NCBI RefSeq assembly: GCF_001423485.1
Contig: NZ_LMOD01000005.1
Span: 248,001-312,000, forward strand
DNA length: 64,000 bases
From: Microbacterium sp. Leaf320
GTDB taxonomy: Bacteria; Actinomycetota; Actinomycetes; Actinomycetales; Microbacteriaceae
Direction of reading: 5' to 3'
Part shown: piece after piece, positions 8,366-17,066 of the stretch
How the letters are laid out: the number at the start of each line of letters is the position of its first letter
How positions within the stretch are numbered: position 1 is the stretch's first letter
Program-made: the position numbers and the translations under genes
The notes under the pieces: model-generated
What the model saw: only the letters and a program-made list of their open reading frames with translations
Database searches by the model: none
Told to the model about the DNA's origin: nothing

Positions 8366-9628
8366 GCGCCGAGCCAGTCGAAGCGCCCAGAGCATCCCGC
8401 AGACCCCGACGGCCGCGGTCAGCACAGTCGTTCCGAGTACGAGCGGCAAGACGACGGCTGTGAGCCCCGCGGCCACGGCGCCGATCACGCGGCGAGGCGA
8501 CTCCGTGAGCAGGGGAGACGGTCGGGTCTCGAATCGGGTGAGCGTGACGGCCACCGCAGCGGTGAGGGCGAGTGCGGCCGCGAGCCAGAGCGGACGCGTG
8601 ATCCACCAGGCGACGCTGCTCGGTTCGGGGAGCGCCAGGCCCGTCATCAGCGCCGCGACGGCCGAGAGCCCGGCCATGCCGAGAAGCACCGGCATGTGCC
8701 AGAGGTAGATCGTCATGGTGCGACGGTTGATGAACACGGCTAAGGCGGCCGCCCGTGGGCGGCGGCTGAACGTCTCGATGCGGCCGCGGAACAACGACAC
8801 GGCGCTCAGATGCACTACGCCGACGAGCAGGAGCGCTCCGGTGGGCGGGTTGATGTTCGCGATCAGGTCGGGGGAGTAGATGCCGCTGACGAACGTCGCG
8901 ACGAGCACTGCGGCCGCCGCCGCGCCGCAGAGGGCTCTGCAGCGCCTGCTCAGACGCTCGATCGTTCCATCCGCGAGGAAGAATCCGATCTGCTGCAGTG
9001 CGAGCCACACGAAGGCGAGGTTGAGGAACCCCAGGCCGTCGACACCCGACAGTGCTCGGAGCCCGTCGACAGCGAGTGATGCCGCCACCAGCGCCGCCAG
9101 CATCGCCTTCGGCGCCCTGTCATGCGCACTCGCCAGCATCGGCAGCAGGGCCTGGCAGAGCAGGAAGACGCCGAGGAACCAGAGCGGCTGACCGTAGCGG
9201 AAACCGGCGATCACCACGAGCTCCGCAGGCACCCCGGCGAGGCTCAGCATCGCGAGAGCCATGCCCACGATCCCGATCGCGAACACGGCCGGCCGGAGGA
9301 GTCGGTGTACACGAGCTGCCACGAAGCCGGACGCGGTGCCGCCGCGCTCTCGCTGCCGCCGGTGGGCCAAAAAGCCCGCGAAGCCGCCGATGATGAAGAA
9401 CAGCGGCATGACCTGCAGCATCCAGCTCACCGGCATGATCCACGCGGTGCCGTCGCTGGCGTTCTCGAAGACGGGGGCGCCGTCGACCACGGTGACACCC
9501 ACCATGATCGCGTGCAGCAGCACGACGCCGACGACGCAGACTGCACGCAGGAAGTCGATCGCGGTGTCTCGACCACTCGGCATCGGAGCGTGCTGAGCGG
9601 TGAGCGGGGGTGTCTCGACGATGGTCAT
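8312..9628 (-). CDS. Acyltransferase 3 family membrane protein
   Basis: A 438-residue multi-pass membrane protein of the acyltransferase-3 family, which usually transfers acetyl or other acyl groups onto cell-surface sugars or lipids. The N-terminus carries RDTAIDFLRAVCVVGVVLLHA, the family pattern with the catalytic-site histidine in helix 1, and later IIGGFAGFLAHRR and many hydrophobic helices. ATG 9628 has a GAGGAGG ribosome-binding site. The acceptor cannot be predicted. It is convergent with bioN and overlaps it by 54 bases. Confidence 0.85.
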   Translation of the reverse strand: MTIVETPPLTAQHAPMPSGRDTAIDFLRAVCVVGVVLLHAIMVGVTVVDGAPVFENASDGTAWIMPVSWMLQVMPLFFIIGGFAGFLAHRRQRERGGTASGFVAARVHRLLRPAVFAIGIVGMALAMLSLAGVPAELVVIAGFRYGQPLWFLGVFLLCQALLPMLASAHDRAPKAMLAALVAASLAVDGLRALSGVDGLGFLNLAFVWLALQQIGFFLADGTIERLSRRCRALCGAAAAAVLVATFVSGIYSPDLIANINPPTGALLLVGVVHLSAVSLFRGRIETFSRRPRAAALAVFINRRTMTIYLWHMPVLLGMAGLSAVAALMTGLALPEPSSVAWWITRPLWLAAALALTAAVAVTLTRFETRPSPLLTESPRRVIGAVAAGLTAVVLPLVLGTTVLTAAVGVCGMLWALRLARRSHQTASGESIAHVVRVA

Positions 9629-9737
9629 CGTTCCTCCTCGGATGGGTGTCCGAGGAGCGTATGAAGACGATGTCGGGTCGCGGATCAACCCGTGGGGCTG
9701 TTCGCACCCCTACCGAGGGGTGATGTCTCGCCGACGT

Positions 9738-10409
9738 TCACGACGCAGGCTCGACGAGCCCGGTGTCGTAGGCGAGGATCACGGCGTGCACGCGGTCGCG
9801 CAGCCCGAGCTTGGCGAGCACCTTGCCGACGTGAGTCTTGACCGTCTGCTCGGCGATGAAGAGGTCGCCTGCGATCTCGCTGTTCGATCGACCGCCGCCG
9901 ATGAGCACCAGCACCTCGCGTTCGCGTTCGGTGAGGTCGGCCAGCGCGGCGGCTGCCCGAGGCGTGCGCGGCCGGCGACCGGCGAACTGCTCGATCATCC
10001 GCCGGGTGACGCTCGGCGCGAGCAGCGCGTCGCCGCCCGCGACCACGCGCACGGCATGGACGAGTTCTTCGGGGAGAGCATCCTTCAGCAGGAATCCGCT
10101 TGCGCCTGCTTCCAGGGCGTCGTAGACGTAGTCATCGATGTCGAAGGTCGTGAGCATGAGGATGCGGGGCACGTGGGCCGCGGGATACCCGGGTCCCAGG
10201 ATGCGCCGTGTCGCCTCGATCCCGTCGACCTCCGGCATCCTCACGTCCATCAGGATGACGTCCGGGTCGAGGCGGGCTGCGAGGGTGACGGCGTCGGCGC
10301 CGTTCGCCGCCTGACCCACGACGCGGATGCCCTCGTGGGCGTCGAGGAGTGCCGCGAAGCCTGCTCTGACCATGGCCTGGTCGTCGGCGATGAGGACGCT
10401 GATGGTCAC
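9738..10409 (-). CDS. NarL/LuxR-type response regulator
   Basis: A 223-residue response regulator with an N-terminal receiver domain (phosphoacceptor D55 in LMDVRMP; acidic pair in IADD; lysine in FLLKDALP) and a C-terminal LuxR helix-turn-helix (LTEREREVLVLIGGGRSNSEIAGDLFIAEQTVKTHVGKVL region). It follows the sensor kinase gene with an overlap of four bases, so the two form a two-component system. The target genes are not evident; the DedA gene in the same operon is one candidate. Confidence 0.94.
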   Translation of the reverse strand: MTISVLIADDQAMVRAGFAALLDAHEGIRVVGQAANGADAVTLAARLDPDVILMDVRMPEVDGIEATRRILGPGYPAAHVPRILMLTTFDIDDYVYDALEAGASGFLLKDALPEELVHAVRVVAGGDALLAPSVTRRMIEQFAGRRPRTPRAAAALADLTEREREVLVLIGGGRSNSEIAGDLFIAEQTVKTHVGKVLAKLGLRDRVHAVILAYDTGLVEPAS

Positions 10410-11671
10410 GGGGTCTCCTCCAGGGATGCAGTGGGGTCGGTGCGCGGATCCGGGTCGCGCAGCGGCAGGGACGCCGCCACCTCCCAGCCGCCGTCGGTGA
10501 TGGGTCCCGCCGTGAAGGTGCCGCCGAGCAGTTCGACGCGCTCGCGCATACCGCGGAGTCCGTATCCGCCGCCGGTCGCTGCAGGAGGAGCGGAGGTACG
10601 GCCGTTGCGCACGCGGATGCTGATCGCGTCGGCGTCCGCCTGCACCCGGACGGTCACCGGCGCGCCGGACGCGTGCCGCACAGCGTTGCTCAGCGCCTCC
10701 TGTGCGATGCGGAACGCGGCGATCTGCACGGCCTGCGGTGCGTCCGCGACGGCCCCGGTGATCTCCAGCCCGACGGTCACTCCGGCTCGTCGCATGGTGT
10801 CGACGAGTGCGGGGATGTCATCGATGTCCTGCTGCGGGGCGAGCTCGGCGGTCTGATCCTCGGTGCGCAGGACGCCGAGCATCCGTCGCATCTCGGTGAG
10901 GGACGCCCGTGCGGTCGCCGCTATGCTGTCGAACTCGGCGGATGCCGCGTCGCCGATCTCGGGAAGCCGATATCGCGCGGTGGATGCCTGCACCTGGATC
11001 ACCGACATGCTGTGTGCGATCACGTCGTGAAGCTCACGGGCGATGCGTGTGCGCTCCTCGACGAGTCCCCGGCGGGATTCCTCGAGGGCGGAGTGCTCGC
11101 GCTCGCGCGTGAGCTCGGCCGACACGCGCACCCGACCGGCGACCAGGACGGCGACCAGGAACATCGCCGCGGCCACGGAAGTGGTGACGATCATGTCGGC
11201 GGTCGTGCTGCCGGCCGTGGGCGCGGTGGCGACGATCTCCGGGCGCAGCAGGGGAGCCGTGAGAGAGAGGACGGCACCGATCACGAGAGGGAAGGCGCCG
11301 AGCCTGGCACCGTGCATGAAGGCCATGACGCCGACGAAGAGCACGAAGGTCAGGAGGGCGGGCACCGACCACGGCCAGGGCGACTCGGTGGCGAGCGTCG
11401 GGACCACGAGCAGGGGAAGGGTGAAGGCGGACGCGCAGAACGCCGCGATCGCCCAACGGGGGTGTGTCAAAGCCAACAGAGGTGATCCGCAGAGGGCCGC
11501 GGCCAGGATGAACGACAGGGGGAGGGACGTGCCGTAGAGAACGGTCTGGATCGGCACCAGCACCGAGAACAGCACGATGCACGCCGCACCGAGCGCCGCC
11601 ACGGAGGCGGTGCGGCGGCTGATGCGGGGAGCGCGCTCGATGCGCGGCCGACGACGTGCCATGACTGTCAT
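10406..11671 (-). CDS. Sensor histidine kinase (HisKA_3 type)
   Basis: A 421-residue kinase of the NarX/DesK class that pairs with the adjacent LuxR-type regulator. The N-terminal half has about five to six membrane helices (residues 22-180). The dimerisation/phosphoacceptor box is TRIARELHDVIAHSMSVIQVQ with H215, and an HATPase domain follows (EALSNAVRHASG, then GGGYGLRGMRERVELLGG). The start ATG at 11671 overlaps the TGA of the upstream DedA gene. A much longer upstream open frame runs through DedA and is not the start. Confidence 0.92.
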   Translation of the reverse strand: MTVMARRRPRIERAPRISRRTASVAALGAACIVLFSVLVPIQTVLYGTSLPLSFILAAALCGSPLLALTHPRWAIAAFCASAFTLPLLVVPTLATESPWPWSVPALLTFVLFVGVMAFMHGARLGAFPLVIGAVLSLTAPLLRPEIVATAPTAGSTTADMIVTTSVAAAMFLVAVLVAGRVRVSAELTREREHSALEESRRGLVEERTRIARELHDVIAHSMSVIQVQASTARYRLPEIGDAASAEFDSIAATARASLTEMRRMLGVLRTEDQTAELAPQQDIDDIPALVDTMRRAGVTVGLEITGAVADAPQAVQIAAFRIAQEALSNAVRHASGAPVTVRVQADADAISIRVRNGRTSAPPAATGGGYGLRGMRERVELLGGTFTAGPITDGGWEVAASLPLRDPDPRTDPTASLEETP

Positions 11672-12288
11672 CCTGCCAGCTGTGCAAGGGGAGCACGTCG
11701 CCGACGGGCGGCTGCGACTCGGTCGATCACGAGCCCGATGACGAGCGCCACGGCGATCCCGATCCCGGCGCTGAGCAGCGGCTGCTCGGTGACCCACGAA
11801 CCGGCGAGCAGTCCGATGGCGAGGCTCAGTGCGCTCCAGCTGACTCCTGCCACGACGCTCAGCGGAAGGAACCGTCGCCACGAGAATCGGAGGGCGCCGG
11901 CGGACATGTTCACGGCGACCCGACCGACGGGGATGTAGCGGGCGCCGAGGATGAGGGCGGCGCTGCGCTGCTCGAGTGCGCTTTCGGCGTGGGCGAATGC
12001 GGCCGCCACTCGCGGGCGACGCATCCAGGCCCATCGGGTGGTGCCCAGGCGCCGTCCGAGGGCGAACGCGATGTTGTCGCCGATCGCGGCGCCCAGCGCG
12101 GCGATCAGGCCCAGGGGGATCAGTGCCCAGAACTCACCCGTCGACGCCAGCACCGCCGCCGCGGCGACGAGGACCGTCTCGCTCGGCACCGGCGGGAAGA
12201 ACCCGTCGACGACGGTCACCGCGAGCAGCACGACGTACAGCCAGGGCGATGCGACGGTCTGCATGATGAGCTCGTTGATAACATCCAC
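11668..12288 (-). CDS. DedA family membrane protein
   Basis: A 206-residue DedA/SNARE-associated family protein. Motifs are FFPPVPSETVLVAAAAVLAS, GAAIGDNIAFALGRRLG and GARYIPVGRVAVNMSAGALRFSWRRFL, with the proton-relay-like arginine and acidic residues of the family. DedA proteins act in the membrane, some as lipid carrier flippases. I take the GTG at 12288 as the start because TAGCCT (12300-12295, minus strand) lies six bases upstream as a possible -10, giving a leaderless mRNA; an ATG at 12264 is an alternative. It leads the operon dedA-kinase-regulator. Confidence 0.87.
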   Translation of the reverse strand: MDVINELIMQTVASPWLYVVLLAVTVVDGFFPPVPSETVLVAAAAVLASTGEFWALIPLGLIAALGAAIGDNIAFALGRRLGTTRWAWMRRPRVAAAFAHAESALEQRSAALILGARYIPVGRVAVNMSAGALRFSWRRFLPLSVVAGVSWSALSLAIGLLAGSWVTEQPLLSAGIGIAVALVIGLVIDRVAAARRRRAPLAQLAG

Positions 12289-12399
12289 CCCAGAAGGCTA
12301 GGAAGCAGGTGGCACGTGGGGCATCACCCTGAGGTATCGACCGCATCCCCCCTGAGAGGTAGATCGACCGACCGCCCGACGCGCGTCGGCGAGATCACG

Positions 12400-12702
12400 G
12401 TGCATGGGCTCGTGGTCGACGGCGAGACGCGCTGCGAGCACTATCGCGGTGCTCTCGACGTCATCGCGATCGCGTTCGCCTGCTGCGGTGACTGGTACCC
12501 GTGCCATCTGTGCCACGAGGAGGTCGCTGATCACGAGGCGCGGCAGTGGGCGCGGGGTCAGCGTGCGACGCCGGCTGTCCTGTGCGGTGTGTGCGGGGCG
12601 AAGCTGAGCATCCACGCCTACCTCGACGCACAGGGGTGTCCTGAGTGCTCGGCCGGTTTCAATCCGGGATGCCGGCTGCACCACGATCTCTACTTCGACT
12701 GA
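12400..12702 (+). CDS. CHY-type zinc-finger protein
   Basis: A roughly 100-residue CHY zinc-finger protein. Metal ligands are plentiful: CEHYRG, CCGDWYPCHLCHEE, DHEARQW, LCGVCGAKL, CPECSAGFNPGC and CRLHH. Related proteins bind several zinc ions; the function in bacteria is unclear. GTG 12400 is my preferred start (GGCGAGA six bases upstream); GTG 12316 in the same frame would add 28 residues of little resemblance to the family. An 18-bp duplication covers its stop codon and gives an in-frame second TGA. Confidence 0.82.
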   Translation: MHGLVVDGETRCEHYRGALDVIAIAFACCGDWYPCHLCHEEVADHEARQWARGQRATPAVLCGVCGAKLSIHAYLDAQGCPECSAGFNPGCRLHHDLYFD

Positions 12703-12724
12703 ACGCGGTACGTCGACTGAACGC
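12695..12724 (+). repeat. Direct repeat of TCGACTGAACGC spanning the CHY-gene stop
   Basis: TCGACTGAACGC occurs at 12695-12706 and at 12713-12724. The 18-bp offset keeps frame, so the second copy supplies an in-frame reserve stop codon. Confidence 0.7.
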
Positions 12725-12738
12725 CCAGCCGAGCGATC

Positions 12739-12744
12739 TATACT
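12739..12744 (+). promoter_or_regulatory. Possible -10 element for the ABC-F gene
   Basis: TATACT is an excellent -10 hexamer 51 bases before the GTG at 12796. No clear -35 is visible at the usual distance. Confidence 0.5.
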
Positions 12745-12795
12745 GGGAGTTTGGCCCCTCGGCCGCTTCCCCTTGAAAGAACGGACATCCCGCCT

Positions 12796-14394
12796 GTGCT
12801 TGCCGTGCACGAACTCGAGATCCGCGTGGGCGCACGCCTCCTTATGGAGAACGTGTCGTTCCGTGTGAGCGACGGAGACAAGATCGGTCTCGTCGGCCGC
12901 AACGGTGCAGGCAAGACCACGCTCACCAAGGTGCTCGCCGGTGACGTCCTCCCGTCGGGCGGCAGCGTGACCCGGTCGGGTGAGCTCGGCTATCTTCCGC
13001 AGGATCCCCGTTCGGGCAACCCCGAAGACCTCGCACGCACCCGCATCCTCGACGCGCGCGGACTCGGTCAGCTCAACCTCGGGATGGCCGAAGCAGCACT
13101 CGCGATGGGATCAGACGACCCCGCGGTCGCCGAGAAGGCGATGAAGCGCTACGCGCGCCTGACCGAGGAGTTCGAAGGGCAGGGTGGGTACGCCGCTGAG
13201 GCTGAGGCGGCATCCATCGCGAACAACCTGTCGCTGCCCGACCGCATCCTCGACCAGCCGCTGTCGACGCTGTCCGGTGGTCAGCGCCGTCGCATCGAGC
13301 TGGCCCGCATCCTGTTCTCCGATGCCGAGACCATGATCCTCGACGAGCCGACCAACCACCTCGACGCCGACAGCGTGGTGTGGCTGCGTGAGTTCCTCAA
13401 GAACTACAAGGGCGGGCTGATCGTGATCAGTCACGATGTCGAGCTCGTCGGCGAAACCGTCAACCGCGTCTTCTACCTCGACGCGAACCGCCAGATCATC
13501 GACACCTACAACATGAACTGGAAGAACTACCTGCGTCAGCGGGTGGCCGACGAGGAGCGCCGTAAGAAGGAACGCGCCAACGCTGAGAAGAAGGCCACGA
13601 CCCTGCAGCTGCAGGCGGCCCGCTTCGGGGCGAAGGCGTCGAAGGCCGCTGCCGCTCATCAGATGATCGCGCGTGCCGACAAGCTGCTCGCCGGCCTCGA
13701 CGACGTCCGCCAGGAAGACCGCGTCGCAAAGCTGCGCTTCCCGAAGCCGGCTCCCTGCGGCAAGACCCCGATGATGGCGACCGGACTCTCGAAGTCCTAC
13801 GGCTCACTCGAGATCTTCACGGATGTCGACCTCGCGATCGACCGCGGTTCGAAGGTCGTCGTGCTCGGGCTGAACGGCGCGGGCAAGACGACGCTGCTGC
13901 GCATGCTCGCGGGGGTCGACCAGCCCGACACCGGCCAGCTCGAGCCGGGACACGGCCTGAAGGTCGGGTACTACGCGCAGGAGCACGAGAACCTCGATGT
14001 GAATAGATCGGTCCTCGAGAACATGGTGTCGGCCGCACCGCACATCACCGAGATGGAAGCGCGCAGGGTGCTCGGCTCGTTCCTGTTCACGGGCGATGAT
14101 GTGCTGAAGCCCGCCGGAGTGCTCTCCGGAGGCGAGAAGACCCGTCTCTCTCTGGCGACCCTCGTGGTGTCGTCGGCCAACCTGCTGCTGCTCGACGAGC
14201 CCACGAACAACCTCGACCCCGCCTCGCGCGAGGAGATCCTCGGCGCTCTCGCGCATTACGAGGGCGCTGTCGTGCTCGTCTCGCACGACCCGGGAGCGGT
14301 GCAGTCGCTCAATCCCGAGCGCGTGCTGATCCTGCCGGACGGCGTCGAGGATCTCTGGAGCCAGGAGTACCAGGACCTCATCGAGCTCGCCTGA
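12796..14394 (+). CDS. ABC-F family ATPase
   Basis: A 532-residue soluble protein with two ABC domains and no membrane region, as in the ABC-F family that acts on ribosomes. Walker A motifs are GRNGAGKTT and GLNGAGKTT; signatures are LSGGQRRRIELARILF and LSGGEKTRLSLATLV; Walker B motifs are MILDEPTNHLDAD and LLLDEPTNNLDP. Between the domains is a charged linker (EERRKKERANAEKKA). GTG 12796 gives the family-typical N-terminus LAVHELEIRVGARLL; an in-frame upstream start at 12751 would overlap the promoter. It resembles the housekeeping actinobacterial ABC-F more than resistance factors. Confidence 0.93.
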   Translation: MLAVHELEIRVGARLLMENVSFRVSDGDKIGLVGRNGAGKTTLTKVLAGDVLPSGGSVTRSGELGYLPQDPRSGNPEDLARTRILDARGLGQLNLGMAEAALAMGSDDPAVAEKAMKRYARLTEEFEGQGGYAAEAEAASIANNLSLPDRILDQPLSTLSGGQRRRIELARILFSDAETMILDEPTNHLDADSVVWLREFLKNYKGGLIVISHDVELVGETVNRVFYLDANRQIIDTYNMNWKNYLRQRVADEERRKKERANAEKKATTLQLQAARFGAKASKAAAAHQMIARADKLLAGLDDVRQEDRVAKLRFPKPAPCGKTPMMATGLSKSYGSLEIFTDVDLAIDRGSKVVVLGLNGAGKTTLLRMLAGVDQPDTGQLEPGHGLKVGYYAQEHENLDVNRSVLENMVSAAPHITEMEARRVLGSFLFTGDDVLKPAGVLSGGEKTRLSLATLVVSSANLLLLDEPTNNLDPASREEILGALAHYEGAVVLVSHDPGAVQSLNPERVLILPDGVEDLWSQEYQDLIELA

Positions 14395-14430
14395 CCTGCG
14401 CCGTCCGCAGTCGGTGGCATAGTCGAGAGC

Positions 14431-15045
14431 GTGACGGACGAACAGGAACTGGACCTTCTCTCGCTCAACGAGTGGTTGAAAGGCAGGCACGCTCTCACCG
14501 GGGTCGCCCCGGTCTGGGATATCGGTGCGCTGCCCGAGCAACCGAGCGCGCTCTTCGCCCGCTGGCTGCGCGAAGCATCTGACGCGGGCGTGGCGGAGCC
14601 GCACACCGTCACCCTTGCGACCGTGGACGCGAACGGTGTCCCCGATGCCCGCACGCTCATCCTGAAGAGGATCGACGAGCGCGGGTGGGCGTTCGCCAGC
14701 ACGAGATCCTCTCGCAAGGGCGCGCAGCTCGCCGCCGTACCCGCGGCGGCGTTGAACTTCTGGTGGCAGCCCCAGGTGCGTGCGGTGAGAGTGCGCGGAC
14801 GCGTCGAAGAGGCGACGGCCGAGGAGAGCGCGGCCGACCTCGCCGCGCGCTCTGCATCGGCGCGTGCCGATATCGCGGCCGGTGACTGGACGCTCTGGCG
14901 ACTGATCCCCACGCGGGTCGAGTTCTGGCAGGGATCGAGAGACCGACGTCATACGCGTGTGGTCTACGACGCGGTGGGTGAAGGGTGGTCACGGACCATC
15001 ATGGGCGGTGCCACGGATCGGGTGACGGAAGGTCGAGAAGCGTGA
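14431..15045 (+). CDS. PNPOx/PdxH-like flavin-binding protein
   Basis: A 204-residue protein with the pyridoxamine-5'-phosphate-oxidase fold. The FMN-binding region is VTLATVDANGVPDARTLILKRID and FASTRSSRKGAQLAA, followed by ALNFWWQPQVRAVRVRGRV. The C-terminal RLIPTRVEFWQGSRDRRHTRVVY resembles the PdxH dimerisation segment. Function as true PdxH (vitamin B6 salvage) is plausible but a related oxidoreductase is possible. A CATAGT -10 at 14418-14423 ends seven bases before the GTG start, predicting a leaderless mRNA. Its stop overlaps the next gene. Confidence 0.82.
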   Translation: MTDEQELDLLSLNEWLKGRHALTGVAPVWDIGALPEQPSALFARWLREASDAGVAEPHTVTLATVDANGVPDARTLILKRIDERGWAFASTRSSRKGAQLAAVPAAALNFWWQPQVRAVRVRGRVEEATAEESAADLAARSASARADIAAGDWTLWRLIPTRVEFWQGSRDRRHTRVVYDAVGEGWSRTIMGGATDRVTEGREA

Positions 15046-15476
15046 AGGGCTTCCAGGTCATCGAGATCGGTGCCCTCGATGAGTGGCGCGAGCATCATGG
15101 CGGGTTCGATGCGGCGCGTTCGCGCGACGGACGCCGGGTCGTCGATCACGAGCTGACGATGCAGTACATCGGTCTCACCGCGAATGCTCTCGCCCCTGGT
15201 GAGGAGGCAGGCTACTGGCACGTCCACTCCCGCGTCGAGGAACTGTACGTCTTCCTCGACGGTCGAGGACAGATGGGGCTGGACGACGAGGTCGTCGAGG
15301 TCGGTCCCGGCACAGTGATCCGCGTCGGACAGGACGTCGCCCGCACCTGGCGCGCTCGACCCGACAGCACCGGCGAACTGCGCTGGCTCTGCATCCGAGC
15401 CGGCGGCGCAGAGCTTCCGCACCTCCCCGACGACAGCTCCCGTCTTCCCGAGAGAGCGATGCCGTGGGCGGACTGA
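15042..15476 (+). CDS. Cupin-domain protein
   Basis: A 144-residue single-domain cupin. The metal-binding motifs are YWHVHSRVEELYVFLDG (H, H, E) and a second motif around VIRVGQDVARTWRA, in which the usual histidine is replaced by another residue. It starts at a GTG overlapping the stop of the PNPOx-like gene (GTGA) and ends four bases before the GH16-like gene, so the three are one operon. The substrate is unknown. Confidence 0.82.
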   Translation: MKGFQVIEIGALDEWREHHGGFDAARSRDGRRVVDHELTMQYIGLTANALAPGEEAGYWHVHSRVEELYVFLDGRGQMGLDDEVVEVGPGTVIRVGQDVARTWRARPDSTGELRWLCIRAGGAELPHLPDDSSRLPERAMPWAD

Positions 15477-15479
15477 CCG

Positions 15480-16247
15480 ATGGATGAGACTCTCGCGCCT
15501 CCACCGCACCACGCACCGGTTTTCATCGACGACTTCTCTCGAGGGCTCGACGAGGAGAGGTGGATCGCCCACTACCTCCCGCAGTGGACCGTGCCGGAGC
15601 GGTCGCAGGCGCGGTATTCGATCGTCGAGGCGGGCCTGCAACTGCGAATCGAGAGCGACCAGCTCGATTGGCGGGAAGAAGATGCGCCGCTCCGCGTGTC
15701 GAATGTGCAGACCGCGGTCTTCTCCGGAGCCATCGGGTCGACGCGGGGGACTCATCGGCATCGTCCGGACGGTCTCGAGGTGCGCACAGAGATGCCGTCG
15801 CGCCAGTTGTTCGCTCCGACCCGTGGACGGATCGATCTGACGGTCGCTGCCACCACCGACGAGGGATGCATGCTCGCAGCCTGGCTGGTAGGCACGGAGC
15901 AGCGCTCCGAGGAAGACGCGGGCGAGATCTGCATCTTCGAGATCGACGCCGACGCCATCTCGACGACGACACGAGCGCGGACCGGTATCAAGGCCCACCA
16001 TGACCCGAGCCTCATGACCGACATGGCCGAAGTGGTGCTTCCGTTCGACGCGAGCGAGATGCACACCTGGACCGTCATCTGGGGCGACGGTGAGACGGTG
16101 ATCGGCTGCGAGGGGCGCGTGCTGCGGCGCATCGCGCAGTCTCCGGACTATCCGATGATGCTCCTGATCGATCTCTTCGAGATCGGCGCTCCGTCTGGTG
16201 GATATCCCAAGACAGCCGTCATCTCCGAGGTGAGGGCCTGGTGCTGA
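15480..16247 (+). CDS. GH16-like concanavalin-fold protein with altered catalytic motif
   Basis: A 255-residue protein resembling glycoside hydrolase family 16, the beta-glucanase fold. The family's active-site motif E-I-D-I-x-E appears as EICIFE (residues 149-154): both glutamates remain but the central aspartate is a cysteine (C151). There is no signal peptide, so it should be cytosolic, unlike secreted GH16 enzymes. Other fold-typical parts include FIDDFSRGLDEERW near the start and HTWTVIWGDGETVIGCEG near residue 200. It may have reduced activity or act as a binding protein. The family call is from motif and layout only. Confidence 0.68.
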   Translation: MDETLAPPPHHAPVFIDDFSRGLDEERWIAHYLPQWTVPERSQARYSIVEAGLQLRIESDQLDWREEDAPLRVSNVQTAVFSGAIGSTRGTHRHRPDGLEVRTEMPSRQLFAPTRGRIDLTVAATTDEGCMLAAWLVGTEQRSEEDAGEICIFEIDADAISTTTRARTGIKAHHDPSLMTDMAEVVLPFDASEMHTWTVIWGDGETVIGCEGRVLRRIAQSPDYPMMLLIDLFEIGAPSGGYPKTAVISEVRAWC

Positions 16248-16253
16248 GGCGCG

Positions 16254-17066
16254 TCAGCGCGCGTCGAGGAGCTCGTCCTCGACATCCGCATCCCTGTCGC
16301 GGCGCCGAGACTTCTTGACCGGAGCGGGAACGCCCTCGACCTCTTCACGGTGCTTCACGATCTCGGTGCGGATGATGTAGCCGATGAACACGAACCCCAT
16401 GAGTGCGAACAGGATCCATTGGATCGCGTAGGACAGATGCGGACCAGGGTCGTCGGTGGGGGAGCCGAAGCCGCCCAGCGTGCCTTCTCCTGCCGGATCC
16501 TCGCTGACGATCTGCCCATAAGCGCTCGTGATCACATCGCCGTCGACCAGCTCGGCGATCGAGGGGAGGTTGATCGTCGGTACCTGGCCTTCGGGCGCGC
16601 CTCGTCCGGATGCCGGAAGCTGCTCGCCCGGACGCAGTCGCACGATGACCTCGACCTCGCCCGCCGGGGGAGCAGGAACGGCGTCGGCGGAATCCCCGTC
16701 TCCTGGTGGCACCCACCCGCGGTCGACGATGAACACCCGCCCGTCGACGTCACGGAAAGGGACCAGTACTTCGAAGGCGCTCGTGCCGCCGTGCGGGCGG
16801 TTGCGCACGAGAAGCTGCTCATCGGCGACGTACTCGCCGGTGAGCACGACCGGGTGCCACACATCACCGGGATCGAGTGATCCGTCGGTGCCGATGAGGT
16901 CGGCGAGCGGCACGGGATCCGCGTCGTAGTTCTTCTCGACCAGAGCGATCTGCTCGGATCTTGTCTCGTTCCGGTCGAACTGCCAGTTGGACAGGAAGGC
17001 GCAGGCGATCGCGAAGCCGATCGCGACCAGCACGTACACGGTCCATCGACCCATTCGGGCGCTCAT
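16254..17066 (-). CDS. SURF1-family cytochrome oxidase assembly protein
   Basis: A 270-residue SURF1 protein, which helps insert heme a into cytochrome c oxidase subunit I. It has the expected two terminal membrane helices (residues 8-26 and about 208-230) flanking an extracytoplasmic domain with RPHGGTSAFEVLVPF, FIVDRGWVPPG and SYAIQWILFALMGFVF. A charged tail follows the second helix. ATG 17066 overlaps the stop of the upstream small gene (ATGA). Together with CtaA at the left edge this marks an aa3-type oxidase in the organism. Confidence 0.92.
   Translation of the reverse strand: MSARMGRWTVYVLVAIGFAIACAFLSNWQFDRNETRSEQIALVEKNYDADPVPLADLIGTDGSLDPGDVWHPVVLTGEYVADEQLLVRNRPHGGTSAFEVLVPFRDVDGRVFIVDRGWVPPGDGDSADAVPAPPAGEVEVIVRLRPGEQLPASGRGAPEGQVPTINLPSIAELVDGDVITSAYGQIVSEDPAGEGTLGGFGSPTDDPGPHLSYAIQWILFALMGFVFIGYIIRTEIVKHREEVEGVPAPVKKSRRRDRDADVEDELLDAR

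Noticed and set aside
12298..12810. A 170-codon minus-strand frame over the CHY zinc-finger gene
   Set aside because: The plus-strand cysteine/histidine pattern is specific to the CHY family, and the opposite frame has no recognisable feature.
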